Below are positions 36,110-44,014 of a stretch of DNA of 64,000 nt, in pieces. The notes under the pieces were generated by a model. That model did no database searches. It was not told where the DNA came from and was given only the letters and a program-made list of their open reading frames with translations. The translations under genes and the position numbers were made by a program. The stretch is from Microvirga antarctica (GTDB taxonomy: Bacteria; Pseudomonadota; Alphaproteobacteria; Rhizobiales; Beijerinckiaceae). Within the stretch, counting starts at the first letter, position 1. Every line of letters starts with the position of its first letter. The stretch lies in NCBI RefSeq assembly GCF_017921815.1, contig NZ_JAGEMM010000006.1:124001-188000 (forward strand), given 5' to 3'.

Positions 36110-36601
36110 TCACGCGTCCTCTACCGGTCGCATTCCCACACTGTCCGTCTGGCGCTGCCGGAAGGCGTCGAGGCGCAGGGCGATGCCCGAATCGTGCAGC
36201 GCCAGAACGGCGGCTGCCAGCAGGGCCGCGTTGATCGCGCCGGCGCGGCCGATCGCCAGCGTCCCGACCGGGATGCCGGCGGGCATCTGGACGATCGACA
36301 GCAGACTGTCCTGACCCGACAGCGATTTCGATTCCACCGGCACGCCGAAAACCGGCAGCGGCGTCATGGCGGCGGTCATGCCGGGCAGGTGGGCCGCGCC
36401 GCCCGCGCCGGCGATCACGACCTGAAAGCCCGCGGCCTTGGCGCCCTTGGCGAAGTCCACGAGACGGTCGGGCGTCCGATGGGCGGAGACGATCCGCGCG
36501 TCGTAGGCGACTTCAAGGATGTCGAGCGTCTCGGCAGCGTGCCGCATGGTCGCCCAGTCGGACTGGCTGCCCATGATGATGGCAACAGGTGTACCTGCCA
36601 T
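36110..36601 (-). CDS. purE: 5-(carboxyamino)imidazole ribonucleotide mutase
   Basis: A 163-residue class I PurE that moves the carboxyl group made by PurK from N5 to C4. Conserved [11 protein letters not shown] at residues 9-19, SAHRTPDRL near residue 42 with the catalytic His, and [11 protein letters not shown] near 68. The start is ATG 36601 ([11 protein letters not shown]); the 21 codons before it look like noncoding sequence. First gene of purEK. Confidence 0.96.
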   Translation of the reverse strand: MAGTPVAIIMGSQSDWATMRHAAETLDILEVAYDARIVSAHRTPDRLVDFAKGAKAAGFQVVIAGAGGAAHLPGMTAAMTPLPVFGVPVESKSLSGQDSLLSIVQMPAGIPVGTLAIGRAGAINAALLAAAVLALHDSGIALRLDAFRQRQTDSVGMRPVEDA

Positions 36602-36720
36602 GAGATGGCTCCGGCTTGAGGCCTCTGAAGGTGACGCAATAGCGAAGGCCGGTGAGCCAATCAAGGTCGCGCATGCAGGAAGACCGCTTCAGATGATGGA
36701 AGTCGGCATCTGGCAGAGAA

Positions 36721-36921
36721 TCAGGCGCTGATATCGGGGGTGAGCTGGTCCTCGATCCGAATAATCTGATCCTTCAGGGCAAGCTTGCGCTTCTTCAGCC
36801 GCTGCACCTGGAGCTGGTCGCCGGTGATGATCTGTTCCAGCGCATCGATGGCCGTGTCGAGATCGCGGTGCTCCTGCTTCAGGCGGGCGAGATCCGCTTC
36901 CAGTTCAGTCACATCCATCAT
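36721..36921 (-). CDS. YdcH/DUF465-family small protein
   Basis: A 66-residue helical protein, MMDVTELEADLARLKQEHRDL at its start, then a second helix ending LKKRKLALKDQIIRIEDQL. The heptad pattern and the KKRKLALKD motif are those of the YdcH (DUF465) family, thought to form small coiled coils; function unknown. It is read divergently from another member at 37142. Confidence 0.85.
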   Translation of the reverse strand: MMDVTELEADLARLKQEHRDLDTAIDALEQIITGDQLQVQRLKKRKLALKDQIIRIEDQLTPDISA

Positions 36922-37141
36922 CGACACGGTCCAGATTGCCCATCGCCTCCGGCAACCGGGCGCGCTCCCAAAAGTATGCTCCCGGGGACCGTATTCGGCA
37001 AGGCCGACAGCGCTCTTCGAGAGCAAGAGTGACGTAACGGAATGCGAGTTGGGTTTCGCATTGCAGCATCGTTTGCCTTCGACTCGCCATCATCTGTATG
37101 TCACATTCGACGGACCGAGGATCGAACAGGAGGTTACAGAC

Positions 37142-37324
37142 ATGCCACTGCAGAACCATCTCACCGAACTCGAGCGCAAACACAAGGCGCTGGAGCGAGA
37201 GCTGCAAAGTGCTGTTCACCACCCGTCCATGGACGATGCAAGACTGGCCGAACTCAAACGCAAGAAGCTTCTGTTGAAGGACGAAATCAGCCGGCTCAAG
37301 AACGGCCACGTGTCCGTTCACTGA
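37142..37324 (+). CDS. YdcH/DUF465-family small protein (second copy)
   Basis: A 60-residue protein with the same plan: LTELERKHKALERELQSA, then LAELKRKKLLLKDEISRL. AACAGGAGGTTACAGAC before the ATG is a near-ideal ribosome-binding site, which suggests high expression. The two copies differ enough that the duplication must be old. Function unknown. Confidence 0.88.
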   Translation: MPLQNHLTELERKHKALERELQSAVHHPSMDDARLAELKRKKLLLKDEISRLKNGHVSVH

Positions 37325-37421
37325 TCGCCCATTTCCCATCCTAGGCCCGCAGGCCAGCCATCCCGTTTCCATCGAGCGACAGGCACGGTGCCGCATGGCA
37401 TTGGGCCTGTTTGCGAAGGGT

Positions 37422-38180
37422 TCAGCTCAACCCGACAACACCATCGAAGATCAGCTTGCCCCCGACGAGGATCAGCAGGCCATAGATGATCGTGTAGAAC
37501 CGCTGCCCTGACAGCCGCCGCACGAGCCACACACCCGCCAAGGTCGCGGCAATGGCGAGGGGGAAGAGAACAGCCGCGGTGGACAGGTTCTCGCGGGTGA
37601 ATTGCCCCAGCGCCATGTAGGGCGGCACCTTGATCCAGTTGATCAGGGTGAAGACGATGGCGCCGGTGCCGACGAAGATGGCCTGCGGCAGCCGCTGCGG
37701 CATCACATAGATCTGGAACGGCGGGCCGCCCGCGTGGGCGATCATGCTGGTGAAGCCGCACATCGCGCCCCAGAAGACGCCGCGCGGAATATCAGCGCGA
37801 GCCGGTGCGATGACGGCCTGCCGGCGCTCCACGATCAGCCGGCGCGCGCCGAAGGCGACCGAGATCACGCCCACCGAGACCCCGACCAAAGCGTCCGAGA
37901 CCCACGCGGCCAGCAGATAGGCCAGCACGACGCCCAGCAACGCGCCGGGCATGAGGATCAGCACGTTGCGCCGGTCCCAGGTGTGACGATACGCCCACAC
38001 GCTCACCACATCCTGCACGATCAGGATGGGCAGCGTGATGGCTGCAGCCTGGACGGGCGAGACGGTCAGCGCCATCAGGGGCAGCGACAGAAGGCTCAAG
38101 CCTGATAATCCGCCCTTCGAGAGGCCGAGCAGGATCACGGCCGGAACGGCGGCGCAGTAGAACAGCGGATCGGTAATCAT
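37422..38180 (-). CDS. TauE/SafE-family (TSUP) anion exporter
   Basis: A 252-residue membrane protein with about eight helices in two repeats. GLSKGGLSGLSLLSLPLMAL near residue 18 is the first TSUP motif and GFTSMIAHAGGPPFQIYVMPQRL near 143 is the second. The family exports sulfite, sulfoacetate or related C2/S anions, or takes up sulfate. The substrate here is not shown by its neighbours. The ATG at 38180 is the only start that places helix 1 properly. Confidence 0.87.
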   Translation of the reverse strand: MITDPLFYCAAVPAVILLGLSKGGLSGLSLLSLPLMALTVSPVQAAAITLPILIVQDVVSVWAYRHTWDRRNVLILMPGALLGVVLAYLLAAWVSDALVGVSVGVISVAFGARRLIVERRQAVIAPARADIPRGVFWGAMCGFTSMIAHAGGPPFQIYVMPQRLPQAIFVGTGAIVFTLINWIKVPPYMALGQFTRENLSTAAVLFPLAIAATLAGVWLVRRLSGQRFYTIIYGLLILVGGKLIFDGVVGLS

Positions 38181-38318
38181 CGCGAGGCTCGCCGAAAGTC
38201 GCCGCTGACCACGGCCTTTTCGCCTGCTACCACGGCAGGGCTGCCAAGTCGCGTCGAAGGAAGGCCAAGCGCAACGATCCGGCCACTCGCATTGCGACAC
38301 CGACAGAGAGGGAACGCC

Positions 38319-40235
38319 ATGACACAGACCCCGAGCCGCTATCATGAGGTCTACGCCCGCTGGCGCAGCGATCCGCAGGGTTTCTGGCGGGAGGCCGCTC
38401 GGGAGATCGACTGGAGCCGCCCGGCCGATGCGGTCTTCGATCCGGACCAGGGCATTTTCGGCCGCTGGTTTACCGGCGCCACCTGCAACGCCTGCTACAA
38501 TGCCATCGACCGCCATGTGGAAAGCGGCCGGGGCGGGCAGGCGGCCCTGATCTATGACAGCCCGGTCACCGGCAGCAAACGGACCTACACCTACGCCGCG
38601 TTGCTGGACGAGATCGCCACCCTGGCGGCGGTGCTGCAGGATCTCGGCGTCGGCAAGGGCGACCGCGTCATCCTCTACATGCCGATGATCCCCGAAGCGG
38701 TGATCGGGATGCTCGCCTGCGCCCGCATCGGGGCCGTCCACTCCGTCGTGTTCGGCGGCTTTGCCGCGACCGAACTGGCGATCCGCCTCGAGGACGCCAC
38801 CCCGAAGGTGGTGCTCTCGGCCTCCTGCGGCATCGAGACGACCCGCGTGATCCCGTACAAGCCCCTGCTCGAGGAGGCGATCGCGCTGAGCCGCCACAAG
38901 CCGTCGGCCTGCCTTATCGTCCAGCGTCCCGAACGCGCCGCCGACCTTGTTGCCGGCCGCGACCACGATTGGCGGGAGACGACCGCACGGGCGCGCGCTG
39001 CCGGCAAGCGGGCGGCCTGTGTGCCGGTCGCCGCCACCGACCCGCTCTACATCCTCTACACCTCCGGCACCACGGGGCGGCCCAAGGGCGTGGTGCGCGA
39101 TACCGGCGGCTATCTGGTGGCCCTGAAATGGTCGATGAGCAATCTCTACGGGGTGGCGCCCGGCGAGGTGTTCTGGTGCGCGTCCGATGTCGGTTGGGTC
39201 GTCGGCCATTCCTACATCGTCTACGGGCCTCTCCTTCATGGCTGCACGACAATTCTCTACGAGGGAAAACCGGTGGGCACGCCGGACGCCGGCGCCTTCT
39301 GGCGCGTGGTGGCCGAGCACAAGGCGGTGGTGCTCTTCACCGCCCCCACGGCGTTCCGGGCCATCAAGAAAGAGGATCCCGACGCGACCCACGTGAAGGA
39401 TTACGATCTTGCCGACTTCCGGGCCCTGTTCCTGGCGGGCGAGCGGGCGGACCCGGATACGGTGCAATGGGCCGAGCGCATCCTGGGCGTGCCGATCGTG
39501 GACCATTGGTGGCAGACCGAAACCGGCTGGCCGATCGCCGGCAATCCGCTGGGCCTTGGCGCGCTGCCGATCAAATACGGCTCGCCGACCGTGCCGATGC
39601 CGGGATACGACGTGCAGGTCCTGGACGAGGGCGGTCGCCCGTTGCCACCGGACACGATGGGGTCGATCGCCATCAAGCTTCCCCTTCCGCCGGGCTGCCT
39701 GCCGACGCTCTGGCATGCGGATGACCGGTTTCGCGAGGCCTACCTCACCACCTATCCGGGGTTCTACAACACCTCGGATGCGGGCTTCATCGACGGGGAC
39801 GGTTATCTCTACATCATGGGCCGGACCGACGACATCATCAACGTGGCGGGCCACCGGCTGTCCACGGGCGGGATGGAGGAGGTGCTGGCCTCCCATGCGG
39901 CCATCGCCGAATGCGCCGTCATCGGCGTCAAGGATTCCCTGAAGGGCGAAATTCCGTGCGGCTTCGTCGTGCTGAAATCCGGAATCGGCCGCGCGCCGAC
40001 CGAGATCGAGGCGGAACTGGTGCAGCTTGTCCGGGACAAGATCGGCCCTGTCGCGGCGTTCAAGCTCGCCATCACGGTCGGCCGCCTGCCCAAGACCCGG
40101 TCCGGCAAGATCCTGCGCGGCACCATGAAGAAGATTGCCGACGGCGACAGCTGGGCCATGCCCGCCACCATCGACGATCCGGCGGTTCTCGACGAGATCG
40201 GCGCGGCGCTCAAGGGGCGCGGTCTCGCCGGCTGA
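38319..40235 (+). CDS. prpE: Propionyl-CoA synthetase
   Basis: A 638-residue AMP-forming acyl-CoA synthetase. ATP binding is by YTSGTTGRPKG near residue 247. The family motifs HWWQTETGWPI near 395 and GRTDDIINVAGHRLSTGGMEE near 502 follow, and Lys in TRSGKILRG near 592 is the adenylation lysine that protein acetylation controls. The N-terminal ACS domain begins YHEVYARWRSDPQGFW, typical of PrpE rather than AcsA. It activates propionate for the methylcitrate or methylmalonyl route. AGAGAGGGAACGCC precedes the ATG. A shared terminator follows. Confidence 0.93.
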   Translation: MTQTPSRYHEVYARWRSDPQGFWREAAREIDWSRPADAVFDPDQGIFGRWFTGATCNACYNAIDRHVESGRGGQAALIYDSPVTGSKRTYTYAALLDEIATLAAVLQDLGVGKGDRVILYMPMIPEAVIGMLACARIGAVHSVVFGGFAATELAIRLEDATPKVVLSASCGIETTRVIPYKPLLEEAIALSRHKPSACLIVQRPERAADLVAGRDHDWRETTARARAAGKRAACVPVAATDPLYILYTSGTTGRPKGVVRDTGGYLVALKWSMSNLYGVAPGEVFWCASDVGWVVGHSYIVYGPLLHGCTTILYEGKPVGTPDAGAFWRVVAEHKAVVLFTAPTAFRAIKKEDPDATHVKDYDLADFRALFLAGERADPDTVQWAERILGVPIVDHWWQTETGWPIAGNPLGLGALPIKYGSPTVPMPGYDVQVLDEGGRPLPPDTMGSIAIKLPLPPGCLPTLWHADDRFREAYLTTYPGFYNTSDAGFIDGDGYLYIMGRTDDIINVAGHRLSTGGMEEVLASHAAIAECAVIGVKDSLKGEIPCGFVVLKSGIGRAPTEIEAELVQLVRDKIGPVAAFKLAITVGRLPKTRSGKILRGTMKKIADGDSWAMPATIDDPAVLDEIGAALKGRGLAG

Positions 40236-40257
40236 TCGGCCTGTGGCGCATCCATGA

Positions 40258-40285
40258 AAAAGGCCCGGATCGCTCCGGGCCTTTT
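40258..40285. terminator. Bidirectional intrinsic terminator between prpE and the DUF1013 gene
   Basis: AAAAGGCCCGGA (40258-40269), loop of four, TCCGGGCCTTTT (40274-40285). The A-run and T-run make it work on both strands for these convergent genes. Confidence 0.92.
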
Positions 40286-40306
40286 GTCTGATGACGGGGT
40301 TGCGGC

Positions 40307-41035
40307 CTAATCGTCGTCTTCGTCGTCAGCGCGCTTGAGCTGCTTGAGCTTGGCGAAGACGGAATTGACGTCGATGGCGTCTTCCTGGACCGGCTTGGGC
40401 CGGCTCATATCGGCGAAGGGCTCGTCGCGCGGGGCCGGGGCGGGCGCGGTCGAGACCTCGGCCGGCATGAGCGTACCGCCGGTCTCGGCGACCTCGACCT
40501 GCGGCCGATCCTTGGCGGCCCGCTGGACCTCGAAATCGAGATCGATCTGTGACGACAGGCCCAGCGTCACGGGATCCATCGGGGCGAGGCTCGGCGAATT
40601 CCAGTGGGTGCGCTCGCGGACCTGCTGGATCGTGGTCTTGGTGGTGCCGACAAGGCGCATGATCTGTGCGTCCTTCAGCTCCGGATGGTTGCGCACGAGC
40701 CACAGGATGGCATTGGGGCGGTCGTGGCGGCGGGAGACCGGGGTGTAGCGCGGGCCCTTCTTGATCCGCTTGGGCTCAGGCAGCTTCACGCGCGATTCAG
40801 CCATCCGCAGGTGATGGGCGCTGTCGGCCTGCGCCAGCTCGATCTCCTCGCGGGTGAGCTGTCCCGAGGTGATCGGGTCGAGCCCCTTGATGCCGGCCGC
40901 GACTTCGCCGTCGGCGATGCCTTTGACTTCGAGGGGGTGCAGCTTGCAGAAATCGGCGATCTGTTCGAACGACAAGGACGTGTTCTCAACGAGCCACACG
41001 GCTGTCGCCTTGGGCATCAGCGGTCCTGGGGACAT
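40307..41035 (-). CDS. trcR: DUF1013 protein, TrcR-type cell-cycle regulator
   Basis: A 242-residue soluble protein. The first 130 residues are the DUF1013 domain (ATAVWLVENTSLSFEQIADFC; NAILWLVRNHPELKDAQIMRLVGTTKTTIQQV). They read like two helix-turn-helix-like units of the kind seen in sigma or Trp-repressor-like domains. The last 90 residues are acidic and Pro-rich and end in a run of Asp. The family is confined to alphaproteobacteria; the name TrcR comes from its described role as a cell-cycle transcriptional regulator. The ATG at 41035 has GAGGAG at a good distance; the ATG at 41017 (MPKATAV) also has AGGA and may be the true start. Confidence 0.85.
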   Translation of the reverse strand: MSPGPLMPKATAVWLVENTSLSFEQIADFCKLHPLEVKGIADGEVAAGIKGLDPITSGQLTREEIELAQADSAHHLRMAESRVKLPEPKRIKKGPRYTPVSRRHDRPNAILWLVRNHPELKDAQIMRLVGTTKTTIQQVRERTHWNSPSLAPMDPVTLGLSSQIDLDFEVQRAAKDRPQVEVAETGGTLMPAEVSTAPAPAPRDEPFADMSRPKPVQEDAIDVNSVFAKLKQLKRADDEDDD

Positions 41036-41277
41036 GGGCTTTTCTCCTCAAAGCCGGGTGCCGATTCGTCGGCGCCGCACGGCAAAACTCTCTCGCGCTC
41101 CGACCCGGTCGGACCGGAGCATCTCGTCTCACGATGTGAGGGAAACAGGGTGATTATACGGATCGCGACCCGATGTTGCAATTCGAGATCGCAGCTTGGC
41201 CGCCCGGAATCCCGTCCGGGCGGCCGATTGAGGGCATTCACAGCCCTTCGAATGGGCAGCGCCGGCCGCCCGAATCC

Positions 41278-42276
41278 TCACATCGCGAGCACGATCTTGC
41301 CGATATGCGCACCGCCATCCATGCGCGCATGCGCCTTGGCCACCTCCTCGAGAGGGAACACCGAGTCGATCAACGGCTTGACGCGACCGGCGGCCAGAAG
41401 CGGGAGCACTTTCCCGGAAAGGTCCCGGGCGATCATCGCCTTCTCGGCCACCGAGCGCGCACGCAGGGTGGAGCCCGTATGGGTCAGGCGCTTCAGCAAC
41501 ATCCGCCCAAAATCCATCTCAACCTTGCTGCCCTGCAGGAAGGCGATCTGAACAATCCGGCCCTCGAGCGCCGCCGCCTCGTAATTGCGCGCGATGTAGG
41601 GTCCGCCGACCATGTCGAGGATCAGGTTGGCGCCGCGTCCGCCGGTAAAGGTCTTGACGGCCGCGACGAAATCCTCGCTGCGATAGTCGATCGCCAGATC
41701 TGCCCCGAGGTCCTGACAGGCCGCGCATTTCTGCGCACTTCCCGCCGTGGCGATCACGGTGGCGCCGAACGCCTTGGCGAGCTGGATCGCCGTGGTGCCG
41801 ATGCCGGAGGTGCCGCCGTGGACCAGAAAGGTTTCCCCGGCCTGGAGGCGGCCCCGCTGGAACACATTCGTCCAGACGGTGAAATACGTCTCCGGGATCG
41901 CGCCCGCTTCCACCATCGACAGGCCCTGCGGGATCGCCAGCGCATTGGTTTCGTGGACGACCGCATAATCCGCATACCCCCCGCCCGGAACCAGGGCCAT
42001 GACCCTCTCCCCGAGAGCGAAGGCCGTCACGGCAGAGCCCAGCGCCACCACGGTGCCGGCCAGTTCGAGACCCAGAATGTCGGGTGCGCCAGGCGGCGGC
42101 GGATAGCTGCCCTGCCGTTGCACCACATCCGGCCGATTGATGCCGGCCGCCTCGATTTTAACGAGGATTTCGCCCTCGGCCGGCGTCGGAACCGGGCGCT
42201 GAACCAGTTTCAGCACCTCAGGACCGCCTTTGCCGTCGGCGATGATCGCCCGCATCGTGTCAGAGATTGCCGCCAT
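41278..42276 (-). CDS. NAD(P)H:quinone oxidoreductase, zinc-free MDR (PIG3 type)
   Basis: A 332-residue medium-chain reductase. It lacks the structural zinc Cys group and the catalytic zinc ligands. NADPH binding is shown by VHGGTSGIGTTAIQLAKAFGATVIATAGS near residue 140, and GINRPDVVQRQGSYPPPPGAPDILGLELAG near 47-75 is the PIG3 signature. It reduces quinones by one electron each. It is divergent from DUF1192 with a 98-base gap. No strong clue to its physiological partner. Confidence 0.88.
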   Translation of the reverse strand: MAAISDTMRAIIADGKGGPEVLKLVQRPVPTPAEGEILVKIEAAGINRPDVVQRQGSYPPPPGAPDILGLELAGTVVALGSAVTAFALGERVMALVPGGGYADYAVVHETNALAIPQGLSMVEAGAIPETYFTVWTNVFQRGRLQAGETFLVHGGTSGIGTTAIQLAKAFGATVIATAGSAQKCAACQDLGADLAIDYRSEDFVAAVKTFTGGRGANLILDMVGGPYIARNYEAAALEGRIVQIAFLQGSKVEMDFGRMLLKRLTHTGSTLRARSVAEKAMIARDLSGKVLPLLAAGRVKPLIDSVFPLEEVAKAHARMDGGAHIGKIVLAM

Positions 42277-42374
42277 TCTGTCCTCCTTCGGTCAAGCCCG
42301 CTGCCTACAGGCGATGTTGGCAAGCGGCGTAGCACGCCGTAACCTCTCACGGAATTCTTTGGAAGGAGAACGAT

Positions 42375-42581
42375 ATGGCTTTCGATCCCTTTGCCGAGGA
42401 CCCGGTGCAGCCTGAGGGCGGGCATGCCATCGGGCAAGACCTGTCCCTTCACTCGATCGACGAGATCGACGACCTCATCGGCGTGCTGGAGCGGGAGATC
42501 GAGCGCTTGAAAGAGGCCAAGTCCGGCAAGCAGCGTTCGCTGGCTGCCGCCAGCGCCTTCTTCAATCTCGGCTCGGCGTGA
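42375..42581 (+). CDS. DUF1192 protein
   Basis: A 68-residue protein with SIDEIDDLIGVLEREIERLKEA, the amphipathic helix of DUF1192. Function unknown. It stands upstream of rcdA in many Hyphomicrobiales. TGGAAGGAGAACGAT before the ATG is a strong ribosome-binding site. The 130 bases after its stop fold into hairpins and end at a terminator. Confidence 0.88.
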   Translation: MAFDPFAEDPVQPEGGHAIGQDLSLHSIDEIDDLIGVLEREIERLKEAKSGKQRSLAAASAFFNLGSA

Positions 42582-42645
42582 GGTCCTGCCCGGGCGGCTG
42601 AGGGGCGTGTTAACGTCTTGTTAGGCCTTCGGGTGTGTAATGCGC

Positions 42646-42744
42646 CTGTCCAGACTCTCTCCCTGGACAGCGAGTGGCTCCTGTTCACTCTGTTTGACGC
42701 CTCCCTGTTATCACTGGGAGCCGCTGCAAGGCGGCTCTCCTTTT
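42646..42744 (+). other. Structured noncoding stretch with terminator, possible 3'-end small RNA or attenuator
   Basis: Hairpin CTGTCCAG-actctctcc-CTGGACAG (42646-42670). CTCCC (42701-42705) can pair with GGGAG (42716-42720). Alternatively, that GGGAG joins the terminator stem GAGCCGC-tgcaag-GCGGCTC (42718-42737) that ends in TCCTTTT. The two pairings exclude each other, the plan of an attenuator. I found no good promoter directly before it, so it may be cut from the DUF1192 transcript. Confidence 0.5.
42716..42744 (+). terminator. Intrinsic terminator between DUF1192 and rcdA
   Basis: Stem GAGCCGC/GCGGCTC (42718-42724 and 42731-42737), extended by GG/CC with a bulge, then CTTTT. It separates rcdA transcription from DUF1192. 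Confidence 0.8.
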
Positions 42745-42767
42745 GTGAGGGGCGCTGCGGCTTAACC

Positions 42768-42813
42768 TTAAGCAAGAGTTAGCAAAGCATCCGGCGGCAA
42801 CCCGCTCTATAAT
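42768..42813 (+). promoter_or_regulatory. Probable rcdA promoter with a CtrA-like site
   Basis: TATAAT is exact at 42808-42813. Upstream, TTAA-N7-TTAG (42768-42782) differs by one base from the CtrA box TTAA-N7-TTAA; another TTAA precedes it at 42762. The box would lie at about -52 to -38, close to where CtrA activates or represses. No good sigma-70 -35 box is present, as is usual for activator-dependent promoters. Confidence 0.55.
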
Positions 42814-42872
42814 GCTCTCCTGACATGACAGATCCTGCGCGCGCTCGGCGCCAGAGATTCAGGAGAGCGTGG

Positions 42873-43439
42873 GTGAGAGATCCGGACGTGATCACCTTGC
42901 GGACCGGACCGGTTCGGTTCGGCCACAGCTTCGTGCATTCGGAGGCGTTCACCGCGCTGTTCCAGGAGGGCATGGAGCTGGTCGAGGAAACGGCCGCTTA
43001 TCTCGACGGCCCCGGCCGCGAGGAATCCCGCCCGCTGCCCCGCGCTGTCACCATCGCCTATGCGAGCGAAAGCATGCGCCTGACCACGCGCCTCATGCAG
43101 ATCGCGTCCTGGCTGCTGGTCCAACGGGCCGTGGCCGAGGGCGAGATGACGGAAGCCCAGGGCCAGGCCGAAAAGTCCCGGGTTCGGCTTGCATCCCACG
43201 AGACGACCGCGACCATTGCGGAATTCGAGGCGCTGCCCTCCCGGCTGCGCCATCTGATCGGCCTCACCGCGCGGCTTCACGCCCGGATCCTGCATCTCGA
43301 ACAGATCATGGCCGAGCCGGAGGAGGCGCCCCCGGCTGCCCTTGCAAACCCTGTCGCCACCCAGCACGGACTTCTGGAGCGGGCGTTCGGGGCGAGGGAT
43401 CGTGCGGCGTTCACCCCAGAGCCGGCCGCGCCGCGCTGA
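42873..43439 (+). CDS. rcdA: RcdA, regulator of CtrA degradation (DUF1465)
   Basis: A 188-residue protein. The DUF1465 core RFGHSFVHSEAFTALFQEG, then VEETAAYLDGPGREESRPLPR and ESMRLTTRLMQIASWLLVQRAVAEGEMT, makes the call firm. RcdA is the second adaptor in the CpdR-RcdA-PopA hierarchy that delivers CtrA to ClpXP. I chose GTG at 42873 because AGGAGAG lies seven bases before it. The ATG at 42825 adds 16 residues and has no ribosome-binding site. It would also lie about five bases from the transcription start predicted from TATAAT. The final 30 residues are Pro/Ala-rich. Confidence 0.9.
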   Translation: MRDPDVITLRTGPVRFGHSFVHSEAFTALFQEGMELVEETAAYLDGPGREESRPLPRAVTIAYASESMRLTTRLMQIASWLLVQRAVAEGEMTEAQGQAEKSRVRLASHETTATIAEFEALPSRLRHLIGLTARLHARILHLEQIMAEPEEAPPAALANPVATQHGLLERAFGARDRAAFTPEPAAPR

Positions 43440-43458
43440 CGTCCCCGGGCAGTCCAAA

Positions 43459-43490
43459 CGAAAAAAGCCCCGCTCGGGCGGGGCTTTTCG
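43459..43490. terminator. Bidirectional terminator between rcdA and rpmE
   Basis: GCCCCGC (43467-43473), loop TCGG, GCGGGGC (43478-43484), flanked by A6 on the left and T4 on the right, so it works for both convergent genes. Confidence 0.93.
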
Positions 43491-43500
43491 ACACTGGGTC

Positions 43501-43538
43501 CAGATTAACTCTTGAACGCCAGATTACTTCTTGAACGC
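43501..43538. repeat. Imperfect 19-bp tandem duplication of the rpmE 3' end
   Basis: Units 43501-43519 and 43520-43538 agree at 17 of 19 bases. The right unit carries the last codons and TAA stop of rpmE. The left unit is a decayed copy just outside the gene, with its own TAA. Confidence 0.75.
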
Positions 43539-43757
43539 CATGTTGCCGAACTTGGAGTTGAAGCGCGACAGGCGGCCACCGCGGTCGAGCAATTGCTGCG
43601 TGCCGCCGGTCCAGGCCGGGTGCGTGCTCGGGTCGATGTCGAGGTTGATGCTGTCACCCTCTTTGCCGTAGGTCGACCGGGTGGTGAACTCGGTGCCGTT
43701 GGTCATGACGACCTTGATGAAATGGTAGTCCGGATGTTCGGTTGTGTTGCGCGCCAT
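43524..43757 (-). CDS. rpmE: 50S ribosomal protein L31, zinc-independent form
   Basis: A 77-residue protein with [17 protein letters not shown] and [13 protein letters not shown], diagnostic for L31. It has no Cys, so it is the form that works without zinc, like the L36 at 14612. The ATG at 43757 has GAGG at eight bases; the ATG two codons upstream is too close to that site. It ends at a terminator shared with rcdA. The 3' end has been duplicated in tandem. Confidence 0.95.
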   Translation of the reverse strand: MARNTTEHPDYHFIKVVMTNGTEFTTRSTYGKEGDSINLDIDPSTHPAWTGGTQQLLDRGGRLSRFNSKFGNMAFKK

Positions 43758-44014
43758 TGCCATGTCCTCGTGCGGTTGTCCGAAGGGCCAACCTGCAGCC
43801 TGAAAGTCGAGCCTGTCTTGAAAGGTTGCCGGCCTATACCGTACTTGGAACCCTGAAACAAGGCTCGCACCGCTGAAACGCCTCTTGTGAAACCGCCCGT
43901 CACCCGTCACACCGGACAGGGGCGCTCCCAAACCTTCGTCGCCCCGACGCAAAGCGTTCGGTGCGGCGTTTTCATCGCTTGCCGAAGTCCGACGCGAAGG
44001 CCGATACAGACCCC

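Noticed and set aside
38181..39896. Upstream extension of the TauE gene to a protein of 824 residues
   Set aside because: The extra 570 codons lie opposite prpE and look like antisense. The TSUP protein starts properly at 38180.
42825..42872. ATG 42825 as the rcdA start
   Set aside because: No ribosome-binding site, and the ATG would be about five bases from the predicted transcription start, whereas GTG 42873 has AGGAGAG. Kept only as an alternative.
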